Shown in pieces: positions 14,387-15,581 of a stretch of 15,581 nucleotides of DNA. Each line of letters begins with the position of its first letter. Positions within the stretch are counted from its first letter, which is position 1. This stretch comes from CAZQSL01 sp964595945 (lineage in GTDB: Bacteria > UBP15 > UBA6099 > JAJRTR01): contig CAZQSL010000091.1 of assembly GCA_964595945.1 (NCBI GenBank), positions 1-15,581 of the forward strand, read 5' to 3'. Made by a program: the position numbers and the translations under genes. Under the pieces are notes generated by a model, which made no database searches, had not been told where the DNA came from, and saw only the letters and a program-made list of their open reading frames with translations.

Positions 14387-14558
14387 AACGGATCACCACA
14401 CCAATAAGCTCAAACGCGTCGATAGAAAATACAGATTGCCGCACTAAATATGATATTTCTATGAACGAAAAGCGTTAATCAATATAGATAGCTGCTATAT
14501 GAAGTGTACGGGGGGGGTACGCGCACTGTTGCTATGTTTCTGAGGATGCGAGCTGGTA
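14387..14558. other. Convergent gap with AT hairpin and G8 tract
   Basis: 172 bp between the converging glycosylase and Ig-domain genes. ATATAG (14482-14487) pairs with CTATAT (14495-14500) across a 7-base loop, a weak hairpin. Eight consecutive G lie at 14510-14517 flanked by GTAC-like ends (GTAC, G-run, GTAC), making a second symmetric patch. No clear intrinsic terminator with a T-run. Confidence 0.5.
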
Positions 14559-15581
14559 TCAGTCGCCGGGGGGGTCGGGCGCCTTGTCGGGTTTGATGGA
14601 TATGGTTATGGGAGAGGCGGAGACGCCGTCGCAGGTGGCGCGAATGGTTGCGGTGCCTGAGATGGTGCCTGCGTTGAGGGTGGTTTCGACTTTGCCGGCG
14701 AAGGTGGTGGCGGATGAAGTGATGGAGCCGAGAGTGGTGGTGAATGTGACGGTGCGGCCGTCTTGTGCGGGGTTGCCGAGTCCGTCGTAGACGTAGGCTT
14801 CGATGGTGGCGGTGTCTTCGTTGTTGGCGATGAGTTCGGTGGTGTCGGCGTGGAGAGTGAGAGAGTTGACGAGCTTATAGATAGTGATGGAGAGAGCGTT
14901 GGAAGTGATGGAGCCAGTGGTGGCGGTGATGATGGCGGTGCCGGGAGATGAGGGAGGTGAGAATGTGGCGATAGCGGAGCCTTCGTCGGTGGTGGCGGAT
15001 GAAGTGATGGAGCCGAGGGTGGTGGTGAAGGAGACGGCGGTGCCGTCTTTGATGGAGCTGCCGGCGCTGTCTTTGACGGCGGCTGATATGGTGAGTGGCG
15101 AGGGTGAGCTGACGGGGATGGCGGGCGAGTCGGATGTGAGGGTGATTTTGGCGGCGATGGATGTGTAGCGCAGGAATGTGTTGGGGTCGGAGAGTGTGGT
15201 GAAGAGCCATTCGCCGGAGTCGGATTTAGAGAAGTTGAATTTTGCGGTGTTGGAGTAGGATTGTGAGGATTGGGATGTTTCCCAGGAGAAGATGACGATG
15301 CCGTTGGAGCCGGTGACGGTGACGGTCGAGACAGAGTATTTGAGGTATATGACCTGGGCGGAGATGAATTTGCTGTTGAGGGAGTTTTCGAGAGAGTTGG
15401 CGTCTTCGATGCCTTCGTAGTTGGTGGAGAAGTCTGGGGAGGTGAGCTGGATGAAGGAGGAGGTGTTTTTGTCGATGTAGGCGCGCATGAGGGTGTTGAA
15501 GGTGGAGCGGAGGTCGTCTTCTGCGGTGCGTGGTTTGTAGGAGATTTCGTAGGTGATGTCAGGTTCGGAAGAGTTGGCGAG
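14559..15581 (-). CDS. Partial surface/secreted protein with two bacterial Ig-like domains (N-terminus outside window)
   Basis: The frame is open from the right edge to the stop at 14559: 340 residues visible, and the true start lies beyond 15581. The internal Met at 15488 is not the start, since coding continues upstream without a break (DITYEISYKPRTAEDDLR). The first part, about 130 visible residues (EDDLRSTFNTLMRAYIDKN, EWLFTTLSDP), looks like an NTF2/SnoaL-type helper fold. Two invasin-like Ig (Big_1) repeats follow, each with a SFTTTLGSITSSATT-type core; the DNA repeats exactly for 30 bp (14703-14732 and 14988-15017), 285 bp or 95 residues apart. The tail is KPDKAPDPPGD. It is rich in Ser and Thr and nearly free of Cys, as in exported adhesin-like proteins. 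The anchor or signal peptide is off-window, so localisation is inferred. Confidence 0.8.
   Translation of the reverse strand, partial: LANSSEPDITYEISYKPRTAEDDLRSTFNTLMRAYIDKNTSSFIQLTSPDFSTNYEGIEDANSLENSLNSKFISAQVIYLKYSVSTVTVTGSNGIVIFSWETSQSSQSYSNTAKFNFSKSDSGEWLFTTLSDPNTFLRYTSIAAKITLTSDSPAIPVSSPSPLTISAAVKDSAGSSIKDGTAVSFTTTLGSITSSATTDEGSAIATFSPPSSPGTAIITATTGSITSNALSITIYKLVNSLTLHADTTELIANNEDTATIEAYVYDGLGNPAQDGRTVTFTTTLGSITSSATTFAGKVETTLNAGTISGTATIRATCDGVSASPITISIKPDKAPDPPGD
14703..15017. repeat. 30-bp direct repeat within Ig-like domain coding sequence
   Basis: Identical 30 bp at 14703-14732 and 14988-15017 (core GTGGCGGATGAAGTGATGG), spaced 285 bp, coding the same strand of the two Ig-like domains. 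The DNA identity exceeds that of the flanking sequence, so it reflects recent duplication or gene conversion. It could promote loss or gain of a domain by recombination. Confidence 0.9.

Noticed and set aside
1..15581. tRNA genes, rRNA, CRISPR arrays, phage or defence genes
   Set aside because: Intergenic stretches were read for tRNA T-loop words and regularly spaced repeats, and none was found. All sizeable genes have other explanations.

Overview
The window is GC-rich chromosomal DNA from a diderm (LPS-bearing) bacterium. The envelope type follows from a very large LptC/OstA-type protein directly joined to a membrane glycosyltransferase gene. Most genes have a strong C-ending codon preference on the coding strand. 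The lineage cannot be named from this sequence alone. The mix (a secreted protein of the kind often mislabelled 'asparagine synthetase B', ThrC plus a small NIL-domain protein, type-4 uracil-DNA glycosylase, an FG-GAP-like protein ending in a stalk-like domain) would fit an uncultivated phylum, but that is inference.

Layout. 1-210: gene-free left edge with a perfect 20-bp inverted repeat. 2020-211 (minus): a MOSC-domain protein followed by a secreted or membrane-anchored protein of unknown function, probably one transcript. 2119-6338 (plus): a GT-C-like multi-membrane glycosyltransferase whose stop overlaps the GTG start of an 859-residue LptC-plus-repeated-OstA protein; together they look like an envelope glycan/LPS export pair. 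6582-8681 (plus): methionyl-tRNA synthetase with a fused C-terminal tRNA-binding domain. 9784-8759 (minus): a zinc medium-chain dehydrogenase, convergent with metG. 9978-10139: a 162-bp MITE-like element with 24-bp perfect terminal inverted repeats, whose edge supplies two bases of the next gene's stop codon. 11786-10138 (minus): threonine synthase (TTG start), then a small NIL-domain protein (GTG start). 11787-12386: a 600-bp intergenic region with a repeated TGAAAAC-type motif on the thrC side and a strong sigma70-like promoter with an adjoining palindrome on the other side. 12387-14386 (plus): a secreted FG-GAP-like protein with a C-terminal stalk-like domain, then type-4 uracil-DNA glycosylase. 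14559 to the right edge (minus): the C-terminal part of a surface or secreted protein with two bacterial Ig-like domains.

How it fits together. Most of the window is housekeeping (metG, thrC, UDG, dehydrogenase) interleaved with envelope and secreted proteins. The least ordinary parts are the oversized LptC/OstA protein with its overlapping glycosyltransferase gene, the palindromic elements between genes, and the ThrC-NIL pair. I see no phage, CRISPR, toxin-antitoxin or defence locus. I found no clear case for a wholly new multi-gene system; the best candidate is the glycosyltransferase/LptC-OstA pair.
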